Made by a program: the position numbers and the translations under genes
The notes under the pieces: model-generated
Told to the model about the DNA's origin: nothing
Databases searched by the model: none
The model's input: the letters and a program-made list of their open reading frames with translations, nothing else
Shown here: positions 18,340 through 26,789 of the stretch, in pieces
Layout: every line of letters begins with the position of its first letter
Numbering within the stretch: the stretch's first letter is position 1
Assembly: GCA_026003835.1 (NCBI GenBank)
Contig: BPHZ01000005.1
Coordinates: 124,001 to 188,000 of the forward strand
Origin: Herpetosiphonaceae bacterium
GTDB lineage: Bacteria > Chloroflexota > Chloroflexia > Chloroflexales > Herpetosiphonaceae
Direction of reading: 5' to 3'
Length of the DNA: 64,000 bases

Positions 18340-18850
18340 TTACAGTCAGTGGGCGGCCCGTCACGGGGTTCATCTTCAGTAAGGTGTAGGCGCTGCTGTG
18401 CTACCTTGCGGTGTCCGCTTGTCCGCTCTTCCGCGATAGGCTGGCTGGCCTGCTCTGGGGCTCAATGGGGGAGCAAGAGGCCCGCATGAATTTGCGCCAG
18501 GCCCTTGCCAACCTGCGCGAACTGCTTGGTCCCTTCCTCTCGATCACGCGGCATACCGTGGCCCTTGATCCCAATGCTGAGGTGTGGGTTGATGTGGCGG
18601 CGTTCGAGGCAGCACTCCGCGATCCTCCGGCTGCTGATTTGAGACGTCTGCACATGGCAGCGAATCTATACCGGGGAGACTTTCTCGGCGGGTGGTACGT
18701 GCGTGAAGCTCCAGTCTTTGAGGAATGGGTGCTTACTGAGCGCGAGCGGCTGCATCGTATGGCCGCTCAAGGACTGCATCAGCTTGCCCGGGCCTATACT
18801 GAGTGGTGGGCGTATGATGCTCCCAGTGCCACCCACCTGTTGATGCTTTT
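18340..18850 (+). pseudogene. Decayed BTAD/SARP-type transcriptional activator, copy 1
   Basis: Encodes the end of the winged-helix domain and much of the bacterial transcriptional activation domain ('FRDRLAGLLWGSMGEQEARMNLRQALANLRELLG', then 'YRGDFLGGWYVREAPVFEEWVLTERERL'). An in-frame TAG at 18387-18389 replaces the CAG seen in the paralogous copy at 20527. The first 20 or so codons are deleted, and homology fades after about 18820 without the expected helical and ATPase domains. The upstream GCTGCCTGCC...GGTATG segment is shared with copy 2. A dead remnant of a regulator of antibiotic/secondary-metabolism type. Confidence 0.7.
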
Positions 18851-19048
18851 GTATGTGCGTAGCTCTCAGCGCTTCTTATGTTCTGTTTCTATCACTTTGA
18901 CTCGTTTGCATGTGGTTCTCCTCAATCCTGGTTATTGACAAGGATAATGGGTAAATCTATACTTTTAACCAAGTTTTATCGTTCCAGATACAGGCGTATC
19001 ATCCCCTGAACGCTACTTTTTAAACTGTACTCAATCCGTTGTGCTGTG

Positions 19049-19108
19049 AACGGAGGAGGCGAAGCCCCTCCGAACCTTACCTCATTACGCTGGATGTGGT
19101 GGACTGCT
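19049..19108 (+). repeat. Dispersed hairpin repeat, copy A
   Basis: CGGAGG and CCTCCG arms flank GCGAAG-type loop sequence, followed by GAACCTTACC and a TACGCTGGATGTGGTGGAC tail. The tail closely matches copy D at 47.8 kb. It lies directly upstream of the candidate effector gene. Confidence 0.6.
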
Positions 19109-19147
19109 GGTTTGTTCGACCGAAAGCCGGTTAGAAGGAGGCCGACG

Positions 19148-20302
19148 ATGTCGAAGCTACAGGGCTCTCGCACAACGCCAGGTTGTGACGAAATCCGGCG
19201 GGGGCATACAAAGCCGATCATTCCACAACAGCAGCCACACGTTCTCTCGCAAAATGGCGCTTCCCATGACGGCGTTCTGCTGAGAAGGCTGACTCCAGCC
19301 GGTGTACTGGCCCTGCAGCGAACGGTTGGGAATCGCGCGCTGCAGCGGATGCTGGGCTCCCAATCCGCGAAGGGCCTGTATCAGCTCTCGGGTACCCGCA
19401 TCCAGGGCTCGACATCCGCTCCCTCACTGTTGAACCGAATGCCCCAGCTTGTACAACGAGCGGGCAAACTGCTGATCCAGCGAACGGTGATAGGAGAGTC
19501 AGACTATGGAAGGTGGGAGTATCTTCATTACGGAGATCCAAAAATTTCTGGTAAACCAAATCGAGGTGCTGAGATTGTCATTCAGTTTACGCCCAATGAA
19601 AAGGTTAAATCGTCAAAGATCGGGTTTATTCAAGCCATCAACTGGATCGCTGGGGGGAAACCAATGACCAGCATTCATCGTGGAGCAATTGTGGCCGAAG
19701 GTGAGGGCAAAGGAACGCGAATCGATCGGGGAGAGAGCAGCACTAATCCTATCTATGGGGGTAGAAATCTTCGTGAAGGACAGACCTTAGCCGACACACA
19801 GCCCAATGAATGGTCGTTTGCCGATGCTATAAATGGTCAGGCGCCATCGGATCTGCGGCAGAATATTCTTGGCAATGCCAGTGGAGAAAAGAAGATCCCC
19901 GCGCGAATGTATGATCGGGCTGTTCATCTTGCTGCGGAACCGCCAGCGCAAGAGGTGTTCGAGACAACTGCTCTTGATCTTAGCGGCGAAGACGGCGGTA
20001 TCTATTACGGCTCGATTGAGTGGGGCTGGAGAGTAACTGCGGATCGCAAATATTCCCGGCTGACACCCTCGATTAAGTCGCAAGGGATGCCCTCCAAGAC
20101 CTTCTTTAAGGTTGCCGAGAAGTGGAATGAGTATGTGGAGAAGCGCGAGGAGAATCAGCACAAAGTACCAATACCAGCTGATGTGGATATTGATACGCTT
20201 CCCTCCAACCCGACGCTGACCTATAACCGGGAGGAAGAAGGGCTGGTTCATCTGACACAGAAGAGCAAAAAGAAAGACAAGGATAAATGCATTATATGCT
20301 GA
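19148..20302 (+). CDS. Candidate exported effector with LQRTVGNRALQ motif and polybasic CIIC tail
   Basis: About 384 residues. I start at the ATG 19148 because AAGGAGG lies 7 nt upstream; the ATG at 19046 has none. Residues 47-70 contain 'LTPAGVLALQRTVGNRALQ', a motif I associate with N-termini of DUF4157-type proteins linked to contractile injection systems. A second 'LIQRTV' marks the boundary with the C-terminal domain of about 250 residues, which I do not recognise. The protein ends KSKKKDKDKCIIC: a polybasic run plus a CaaX-like box. The coding DNA beyond 19.5 kb is visibly AT-richer than its neighbours and it lies between two regulator pseudogenes, suggesting transfer. No HExxH protease motif is seen. 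Confidence 0.7.
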   Translation: MSKLQGSRTTPGCDEIRRGHTKPIIPQQQPHVLSQNGASHDGVLLRRLTPAGVLALQRTVGNRALQRMLGSQSAKGLYQLSGTRIQGSTSAPSLLNRMPQLVQRAGKLLIQRTVIGESDYGRWEYLHYGDPKISGKPNRGAEIVIQFTPNEKVKSSKIGFIQAINWIAGGKPMTSIHRGAIVAEGEGKGTRIDRGESSTNPIYGGRNLREGQTLADTQPNEWSFADAINGQAPSDLRQNILGNASGEKKIPARMYDRAVHLAAEPPAQEVFETTALDLSGEDGGIYYGSIEWGWRVTADRKYSRLTPSIKSQGMPSKTFFKVAEKWNEYVEKREENQHKVPIPADVDIDTLPSNPTLTYNREEEGLVHLTQKSKKKDKDKCIIC

Positions 20303-20436
20303 CGATACTGGGCGTTTCTACGCTAAGTTATTGCTCCTAGATTGATACCCCTCACCCCGTGCCGCTGCCTGCCAGGTATGCTATACGTAATGCTGTCACT
20401 TCATTCAACATACAACGATCGTGAAGGATCGCTCCT

Positions 20437-20606
20437 ATGGCTGACGGATTGCGGCTGCGCCTCCTTGGTGGACTCGACGTTACAGTAGGCGACCGGCCCG
20501 TCACGGGGTTCATCTCCAGTAAGGTGCAGGCGCTGCTGTGCTACCTTGCAGTGTCCGCTCATCCCCATTTCCGCGATAGGCTGGCTGGCCTGTTTTGGGG
20601 CAAAAC
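20437..20606 (+). pseudogene. Truncated BTAD/SARP-type activator, copy 2 (5' fragment)
   Basis: Begins like an intact regulator ('MADGLRLRLLGGLDVTVGDRPVTGFISSKVQALLCYLAVSA...FRDRLAGLFWG') with winged-helix DNA-binding features. Similarity to copy 1 stops abruptly after 'TGGGGC' at about 20606. From there the sequence is the 3' remnant of an opposite-strand BNR gene. Only about 57 codons survive, so it cannot function as a regulator. Confidence 0.7.
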
Positions 20607-21481
20607 GGCTTGCTGCCAGCGACGTTTGCCGAGGCGGCGACAAAGAGCGTATTGGGGTTGGATGGACTGACGACGACATTGGAAATACCCCTCCTGGAAA
20701 AGGTGCTGGCGCCTAACTGCGTCCAAGTGACACCGCCATCGGTCGATCTGAGCACTCCGGCGCCGTAGTAGCTATCGGCGCTGGAGTGGGGCTCGCCGGT
20801 CCCGGCATAGATGATATTAGGATTTGTGGGATCAAGCGTTAATGATCCAATTGCGAGTGAGGCCGCTTGATCGCTTAACGGCGTCCATGTTGTACCCCCG
20901 TTCGTGGTTTTCCACACGCCTCCCTACGCTGTACCAACATAGATGATATTCGGATCGGTGGGATGAATGACGATCGCTGTGGTTCTTCCAGAGGAGTTGT
21001 GGGTGTAGTTGCCGAGATTCACGTCAACAATTGGCGCCGGGCCAACCTGCTGCCAGCTAGCATTGAGGGCCAGTGGCCTCGCCTTAGCCGTCATGTCCAT
21101 GAGTTGTGTATAGGCTCGCTGCCGGACTCCTTCAGGAATTGCGGTGCCGGGGTAGGTTCGTAAAAACCAGTACCAGGCCTCACGATCTCCACGAGTCCCC
21201 TTCATACCCTCGCGCTTGGCCGGGTTTTCTCTGCCCTTGACGACATACTCGAAATCAAGCCCGACACGATCCGGCTGGATGGCTGCAAGCGGGCTGTCCG
21301 GCGAAATCGTTCCGAGCGAAACGGCACGTAACTCCTCCAGTGATAGTGGCGGAAGCTCGGGCTGGGCATCAAAAACGCCGACACTGGAAATACGATCAAT
21401 GCGTTCCCGATAGCTCCACAGACTGAGGCTAAACAGTATAGCAGCTACCAGCAGCATCCCGAAAAGATGGAAGCGTTTCAT
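20607..21481 (-). pseudogene. Broken BNR/sortilin-type repeat protein
   Basis: It starts at the ATG 21481 with a signal anchor ('MKRFHLFGMLLVAAILFSLSLW') after AGGAGG, continues through a pre-domain, then BNR/VPS10-like repeats ('IIYVGTA', 'GGVWKTTNGGTTWTPL', 'IIYAGTGE', 'GVLRSTDGGVTWTQLG'). An in-frame TAG at 20924-20926 interrupts the canonical 'VGTAGGGVWKT'. The gene is then cut off at about 20607 where it abuts the regulator fragment. Full-length relatives are usually several hundred residues longer. It was probably an exported sialidase-like or propeller protein. Confidence 0.7.
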
Positions 21482-21657
21482 GGTTGTTTTTCCTCCTGAG
21501 GGCCTCCAGTAAAGGGGCAATGGTGATCGAGTAGCGATATGGTGGGCGGATGCTAACCTATCGCCGTGAAGAGAACGTGAAGTAGCAGGCTGTCCGCACT
21601 GCTGCTTAGCCTGAGGAGCAGACAACGACACGATGCGAGTGCTATGGAGGAAGCTGC

Positions 21658-21666
21658 TGGTATAAT
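21658..21666 (+). promoter_or_regulatory. Extended -10 promoter for radical SAM gene
   Basis: TGGTATAAT, an extended -10 with a perfect hexamer, 33 nt before the ATG at 21699. No clear -35. Confidence 0.5.
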
Positions 21667-21698
21667 AAGCCGGATACGTTGTTGAGCACGAGGAAGCG

Positions 21699-23672
21699 AT
21701 GGAGGGGATACTCAGGGTTTTACTGCTCCAGCTCCCTGTTCCAAACAACCCTGGAGCAAATATCCCTCTGGCTGCAGGCTACCTTAAGGCATGGGCGGCC
21801 AGGGAGGGTTTGCTGGATCAGGTAGCGGTCGAGCTGATGCCGCGTGATATTGCCGACCGTGCCGGCGATGCTCTGCTGGTCGATGCGATTGTGGCGCGCC
21901 GGCCAGATATACTTGGCCTGTCGCTTTATACCTGGAACAGCGAGCGTAGCCTGGCAATCGCCGGCCAGGTGAAGCAGGCGCTGCCCGAGCTGGTGGTCGT
22001 TGGCGGCGGGCCGGAAGTGCAGGCTGATAATAACTGGCTACTCAATCATCCAGCCCTCGATATTGCTGTGCCTGGCGAGGGTGAGCAGACTTTCGCCGAC
22101 CTCCTGCGGGTGTTTGTTTCACAGCCAAGGCATGGCGCTGTAAAGTGTGTCTCTGGGTGCTCTATACCTGCGCGTCTCTCTGATGAAGTGTCTGCTATCC
22201 CTGGTATCGCCTATAAACAGGAGGGGAAGCTCATCTTCACGCCACCGCGCGCCGCGATAGAAGATCTCTCGATCGTCCCCTCGCCCTACCTGTCGGGCTA
22301 CCTGGAGCTGCGCCCCGGCGAGATGGCGTTGATCGAATGTTCACGCTGGTGCCCTTACCGCTGTACATTCTGTCTCTACGGGCGTAATATGGGAACCAGG
22401 CTGGGCAGACGCTACTTTCCCGCCGGGCGTGTGGCAGCCGAGGTCGCCTGGGCAAAGGAACAAGGCGCGGGAGCGGTTCACTTCGTGGAGGCGAATTTGA
22501 ACCTGCTACCCTTTTTTCGTGAACTGATGGCTCGCCTGCAGGCGATCAATGCCGACCGCTCGCTGCGTCTCTACGCCGAGCTGCGCGGCGAGCATCTGAA
22601 CGACGAGGCGGCCGATGCGCTCCTTGCGGCGGGCCTCTACGCTGCGGAAGTTGGGCTGCAGAGCGCTAACCAGGCGGCGCTGGCGGCGGTTGATCGGCGC
22701 ACGAATCTGCTTAAGTGGGCAGAGGGCGCCCGCCGGCTCTATGCCCGAGGCATCGAGGTTTTCCTCGACGTTATCCTGGGCCTCCCCGCCGACGATCGCA
22801 AGAGTATTTTGGCAACGCTTGACTGGATCGCCGAGCAAGAGCTTGGTCCTTACGATATCTTTACCCTTCAGGTGCTGCCCGGCACCGGCGTACGCTCCGC
22901 TGCCGCGCGCTGGGGGTTGCGCTACCAGGAGCGCCCGCCCTACTATGTGCTCGAAACCGATCGCCTCGACTATAGCGAGCTGCGCGCACTCCGCTGGGAG
23001 CTGCGCGAGCGCGCCGGTCTCGATCCCCTTGCTGTGGAGGGGATGCCCGAGCCGATCTTTGAGCAGCGGGCGCTGGACCTTGAGCCGCCGCAGGGTATTC
23101 GCACCCAGGGCTGGCCGGTCGATCTGATCGAGATCGATTGCGCGGCGCCCGCCGCCTGGGAGGCTGAGGGCCGCCGTCTGGCGAGGAGCGTTGCCGCTCA
23201 CCTGACTCTGGTGGTCCATCATCCCGATCTCAGCGTGCTGCGCCACTTCTGCTGGCCTGTTGCCGCGGCAAACCCGACCATCCACTGGGATGTCGTTCTG
23301 GCCGGCGCTCCTCCCGCCGCAGAGCTTCGTGCGCTGCGTGATGAGTGGCCGCATGAGATTGGCTACCTTGACCGCGTGGCGGTCTATCGCCTGCCACGGC
23401 CTGAGCCGCCCTACAGCAAGACGACGCCGCGCCTGTTCATCATCCAGCCTCTTGATACGCCGGTTGAACCGTTGGCCTACGAGGGACTGGCTGAGATGAT
23501 CTGGCAGATCGATGAGGCGGATCCTGTCCGAGATTTAGACCATGCTTCCCTCCGAGGAGGCAGCGGTATCCTCATCGCCGGCAGCAGCCTGCCTGCCGTT
23601 GAGGGGTTGGCCGGTCAGCTGGGCTGGCGTATCTGGCGGACAGCGCCGGCAGCCTGTCCTACACAGTATTAA
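21699..23672 (+). CDS. B12-binding-domain radical SAM protein
   Basis: A 657-residue protein. Residues 5-140 form a cobalamin-binding-like Rossmann domain ('NIPLAAGYLKAWAAREG', 'ILGLSLYTWN', 'VVVGGGPEVQ', 'GEGEQTFADLL'). The canonical His of B12 ligation is not obvious. The radical SAM domain follows with the cluster motif Cys218-x3-Cys222-x2-Cys225 in 'CSRWCPYRCTFC' and an AdoMet-fold barrel through about residue 430. The last 200 residues are not recognised. The ATG follows GAGG. It resembles uncharacterised class B-type enzymes near the BchE/DUF4080 group. Reaction and substrate are unknown, and the neighbours give no pathway. Confidence 0.85.
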   Translation: MEGILRVLLLQLPVPNNPGANIPLAAGYLKAWAAREGLLDQVAVELMPRDIADRAGDALLVDAIVARRPDILGLSLYTWNSERSLAIAGQVKQALPELVVVGGGPEVQADNNWLLNHPALDIAVPGEGEQTFADLLRVFVSQPRHGAVKCVSGCSIPARLSDEVSAIPGIAYKQEGKLIFTPPRAAIEDLSIVPSPYLSGYLELRPGEMALIECSRWCPYRCTFCLYGRNMGTRLGRRYFPAGRVAAEVAWAKEQGAGAVHFVEANLNLLPFFRELMARLQAINADRSLRLYAELRGEHLNDEAADALLAAGLYAAEVGLQSANQAALAAVDRRTNLLKWAEGARRLYARGIEVFLDVILGLPADDRKSILATLDWIAEQELGPYDIFTLQVLPGTGVRSAAARWGLRYQERPPYYVLETDRLDYSELRALRWELRERAGLDPLAVEGMPEPIFEQRALDLEPPQGIRTQGWPVDLIEIDCAAPAAWEAEGRRLARSVAAHLTLVVHHPDLSVLRHFCWPVAAANPTIHWDVVLAGAPPAAELRALRDEWPHEIGYLDRVAVYRLPRPEPPYSKTTPRLFIIQPLDTPVEPLAYEGLAEMIWQIDEADPVRDLDHASLRGGSGILIAGSSLPAVEGLAGQLGWRIWRTAPAACPTQY

Positions 23673-23896
23673 AATTGTCAGACCTCATAGAAAATCTCTG
23701 CCATTTCCACCACTGAAGCGCAAGGACTTTTGAACCTGATTTTTGTAACCATCCATTCATTGAAAGCGGTAGGCTTGTCGATTATCATAGAGGCGGTATC
23801 CTAAGCCACGGATTGGCGCGGTCTGCGGCGTTTCTGCTGCTCCTGCAGCCTTCCTCCTACTGTTCTCAGCCAGTACAATAGCGCTACGAGGATGCG

Positions 23897-25309
23897 ATGG
23901 CGACCTACAACATCAATGGGCAGGAAGTCCACGTGCGTACTTCCGGGCAGGCCGGCAGCCCGATTGCGCTCCTGATTCATGGCTGGTCAAGCTCCTGGTA
24001 CACCTGGAGCCCACTGCTGGATCCGCTCAGCAGCCGGTTTTTCTGTATGGCAGTCGATCTTCCCGGCTACGGTTTATCACCGCCTCCAGAGGATCTCCCA
24101 ACAATCGCCGGCTATGCCGACCTCATGGCTGGACTGATCGAGCAGGTTAGCGATCGGCCGGTGGTTGTTCTCGGCCACTCAATGGGCGGCCTGATCAGTA
24201 TGACCCTGGCGTTGCGTAACCCGGTGCTCGTCGAGCGGTTGGTGTTGCTCAACCCGGTGGTCAGCGGGAGGCTATCGACCTTCATCCGGCTCTTTATCGC
24301 CCCGCATATCTTCCTGGAGCGCTATCGGTGGAGTGGGAAGCTCCTGAGCTTCCTGGAGCGGACCCCGATCAGCTATCAGGAGCAGTTGATGAAGCCGATC
24401 TTCTTTGCCGAGCGGGCGGTCGTCTCCGAGGATGTCTATGAGCGGCTGCGCGCTGATGCGCGGCGTCCCGGTCAGGGGCGCGTGCGCGCCGCCTGCTACA
24501 GGGCCATGCAGAATGAACCGGTGACCGGCCGTCTGAGCAGCATAGAGGCGCCGGCGCTGGTCATCTGGGGCGCGGAAGACAACACGGTGCCGCTGCGCGA
24601 CGCCGGGATTGTCGCCGCTGAATGGCAGGCTGCCGACCTTCGGCTGATCCCGAATGCCGGGCACTGGCCCCATTTTGAACAGTATGAGACGACGCTGCGC
24701 TACCTCGCGGCATTCCTCGGTCTGCCGATCCTTGCCAGTCTTCCTGGCGAGATGCCGGCCATACAAGAGCAGCTCGACGTTGCCGATATTGCGCAGTTCC
24801 TCAACAACTCCGAGCTGGGCGCCGGCCTGACGCACACCCAACGCCTGCGCGTCGCCGGCCTGTGCCACTCGCATAGCTACGGCCCAGGCGAGCTGATCGC
24901 CGGCCAGGGATCGCAGGGCGACGAGATGTTTATCGTCAGGGAAGGACAGATCGATGTGGTGGTACGGATGACCTCGGATACCGGCGCTGAGGAGGAGCGC
25001 CGTGTGACGACGCTGAAAGCGGGCCAGGTGGCCGGCGAGATGGCGCTGCTCCAGGGAGCCGGCGGGACGCGTACCGCTGATCTGCGCGCGGGTCAGAGTG
25101 GCGCGACGGTGCTGGCGCTCGATAGCCGTTATCTGGCGGCCCTCTTTGAAGATGATCCTAATCTGGGCATACGCATCCTGCAAAACCTGGGACGCTCGCT
25201 CTCGCAGCGCCTGCGTGTGGAGACCTGGCAGCACCAGCTGGCGGAGAAGCGCTATCTTGAGAAGATGCGCGAGTTGCAGAGGCAGCAGCCGGCTGCGCTC
25301 GGCTCGTAG
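23897..25309 (+). CDS. Alpha/beta hydrolase fused to a cyclic-nucleotide-binding domain
   Basis: Residues 1-280 are an alpha/beta hydrolase: oxyanion 'IHGWSSSW', nucleophile Ser95 in 'GHSMGG', Asp in 'WGAEDNTVPL' and catalytic His in 'NAGHWPHFE'. Residues about 300-440 are a cNMP-binding (CRP-type) domain with a phosphate-binding cassette 'GEMALLQGAGGTRTADLRA', in which the Arg would contact the cyclic phosphate. The last 20 residues form a basic coil. No DNA-binding helix is present, so cyclic nucleotide probably controls the esterase/lipase directly. Standalone gene with about 220 nt upstream. Confidence 0.85.
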   Translation: MATYNINGQEVHVRTSGQAGSPIALLIHGWSSSWYTWSPLLDPLSSRFFCMAVDLPGYGLSPPPEDLPTIAGYADLMAGLIEQVSDRPVVVLGHSMGGLISMTLALRNPVLVERLVLLNPVVSGRLSTFIRLFIAPHIFLERYRWSGKLLSFLERTPISYQEQLMKPIFFAERAVVSEDVYERLRADARRPGQGRVRAACYRAMQNEPVTGRLSSIEAPALVIWGAEDNTVPLRDAGIVAAEWQAADLRLIPNAGHWPHFEQYETTLRYLAAFLGLPILASLPGEMPAIQEQLDVADIAQFLNNSELGAGLTHTQRLRVAGLCHSHSYGPGELIAGQGSQGDEMFIVREGQIDVVVRMTSDTGAEEERRVTTLKAGQVAGEMALLQGAGGTRTADLRAGQSGATVLALDSRYLAALFEDDPNLGIRILQNLGRSLSQRLRVETWQHQLAEKRYLEKMRELQRQQPAALGS

Positions 25310-25441
25310 CGTGCGAGGCAGAGCAGCTGCCAGCTCATGGACGCTCAAAGGTGGAATAGATGTGGAATGAGAGCCTTCCTCTTCATGGCCGGTTTCGCTA
25401 TGCTGCGCACAGGATTATCTACTGAAGAGGAGGTCGATCAC

Positions 25442-25612
25442 ATGTATGAAACACCAGTGGTCTCACGCCGCATGACCTGGCTTATCCGTGTCGGTATCAC
25501 AATCGCAGTCATCGTTATGGTCATGCTGAGCCTGGCCCTTTGGTGGTGGTTGAAACATGATATGCCATGCGGTTGCCTGCCGCCGCTTCCGTCCCCAACG
25601 GTGGGCCTGTGA
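25442..25612 (+). CDS. Small single-pass membrane protein
   Basis: A 56-residue protein from the ATG at 25442, preceded by GAGGAGG at a good distance. An earlier in-frame start (25337) has no such site. One transmembrane helix at residues 13-37 ('WLIRVGITIAVIVMVMLSLALWWWL') is followed by a Cys/Pro-rich tail 'DMPCGCLPPLPSPTVGL'. No family recognised. It ends just before a bidirectional terminator. Confidence 0.55.
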   Translation: MYETPVVSRRMTWLIRVGITIAVIVMVMLSLALWWWLKHDMPCGCLPPLPSPTVGL

Positions 25613-25702
25613 TCTGCTTTCCCCGGTGCATCGATCTTTTTCCACTATGAGAAAGAATGCTATCCAGCATTCATCCTGAGCGATAGGAGGGAAAAAGAGA
25701 GT

Positions 25703-25735
25703 GCCAGGAAGGGCCCCCTTCCTGGCGACTTTTCC
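25703..25735. terminator. Bidirectional terminator
   Basis: A 10-bp stem GCCAGGAAGG / CCTTCCTGGC (25703-25726) followed on the plus strand by GACTTTT. On the minus strand it is followed by ACTCTCTTTTT. It separates the converging small membrane gene and the glycine-zipper gene. Confidence 0.7.
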
Positions 25736-25770
25736 GTGTTCTCCAAAGCAGCGTTCGTGGTGGTGATTGT

Positions 25771-26697
25771 CTAGACGTTGCCACGCTCGCGCTCGCGTGG
25801 CTCCTCGCCCTCATCCTCTTCTTCAGCGGGGGCTTCGTCGCTGCGCTCGGCGGCAATATCTCCTGCCGCGCCAAGGCCCGCGCCGATTGCCGCGCCGGCG
25901 ATGCCACCCACGACAGCGCCCGCAGGCCCGCCGGCCGAGCCAATCGCTGCGCCGCCCGCCGCCCCTGCGACAGCGCCGGTGGCAGTACCGGCCTTGCTGC
26001 TCTCCTCCCAGGATTCCCCAGCGCTCTCGCCGGGCTCGCGCAGAGGGGGCTCTCGCTCGGGTGCGGCGCCCATGGGCGAAGGTCGCTCCGTTGTCTCCCC
26101 GCCGCGCTCGCGTTCCTGTTCAAGGGAGCTGCTCTCCGGGCCTTCCCAGCCCGCAGCCCGCCACTCTGCGACACGCTCCTCCATGTTGACAGCACCGTGA
26201 CGCTGCATTGTGGTATAAACCAGATCGGCCATCGTTTCGTCCACAGTAGCGCTGACCAGGATCCCACCGCGGCGCACGCCCTCGACGTAGTAACCAGCCT
26301 GTTCCTCAGGCACGCCGGCTCCCACCAGGGCGCCCAGCAGGCCGCCGGAGATCGCGCCGACGCCCGCGCCCATGACTGTGCTGGCGGCAGCGCTGCCGAT
26401 GGCCGCCGCGAGCGGTCCTCCAAGAACCACCGGCCCAATGCCGGGGATGGCGAGCACACCAACGCCGATCAGCAGACCAAGCAGGCCGCCGAGGACGCCG
26501 CCGCCGATCGCGCCGGCTGTTGCGCCCTCTACGGCGCCTCTCTCTGCCATCTCGCCGCTATAGGTGGCGTATTCGCCGTGGACATCACGCGCCACAAGAC
26601 TGATATCATCTCGTGACACCCCCATATTGATCAAATCCTGAACGGCGTTTTGGGCGTTCTCGGCGCTATCAAACAGGCCTACGACCGTTCTTGCCAT
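25771..26697 (-). CDS. General-stress-17M-like glycine-zipper protein
   Basis: About 308 residues. The N-terminus 'MARTVVGLFDSAENAQNAVQDLINMGVSRDDISLVARD' matches the heat-induced YflT/GS17M domain. Two long Gly/Ala glycine-zipper segments (about residues 58-130 and 240-285) could insert into or cluster on membranes. Between them lie a short conserved domain ('AGYYVEGVRRGGILVSATVDE') and an acidic, charged linker. It ends in a charged tail. The start at 26697 follows GGAGGATAGCT, whereas the longer ATG at 26775 has no site. Function is unknown; the family is induced by stress in Bacillus. Confidence 0.8.
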   Translation of the reverse strand: MARTVVGLFDSAENAQNAVQDLINMGVSRDDISLVARDVHGEYATYSGEMAERGAVEGATAGAIGGGVLGGLLGLLIGVGVLAIPGIGPVVLGGPLAAAIGSAAASTVMGAGVGAISGGLLGALVGAGVPEEQAGYYVEGVRRGGILVSATVDETMADLVYTTMQRHGAVNMEERVAEWRAAGWEGPESSSLEQERERGGETTERPSPMGAAPEREPPLREPGESAGESWEESSKAGTATGAVAGAAGGAAIGSAGGPAGAVVGGIAGAAIGAGLGAAGDIAAERSDEAPAEEEDEGEEPRERERGNV

Positions 26698-26789
26698 AGC
26701 TATCCTCCTTCCACGGCCGGCAGCCTCGTTGCAGCCGGCTCTGTGGCGTGAAGCTGCGCTAAACAAGGACGGCAAGATCTATGCCAATC

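Noticed and set aside
18411..18938. Intact SARP regulator gene
   Set aside because: An in-frame TAG upstream, a missing N-terminus and loss of homology after about 18820 indicate a pseudogene.
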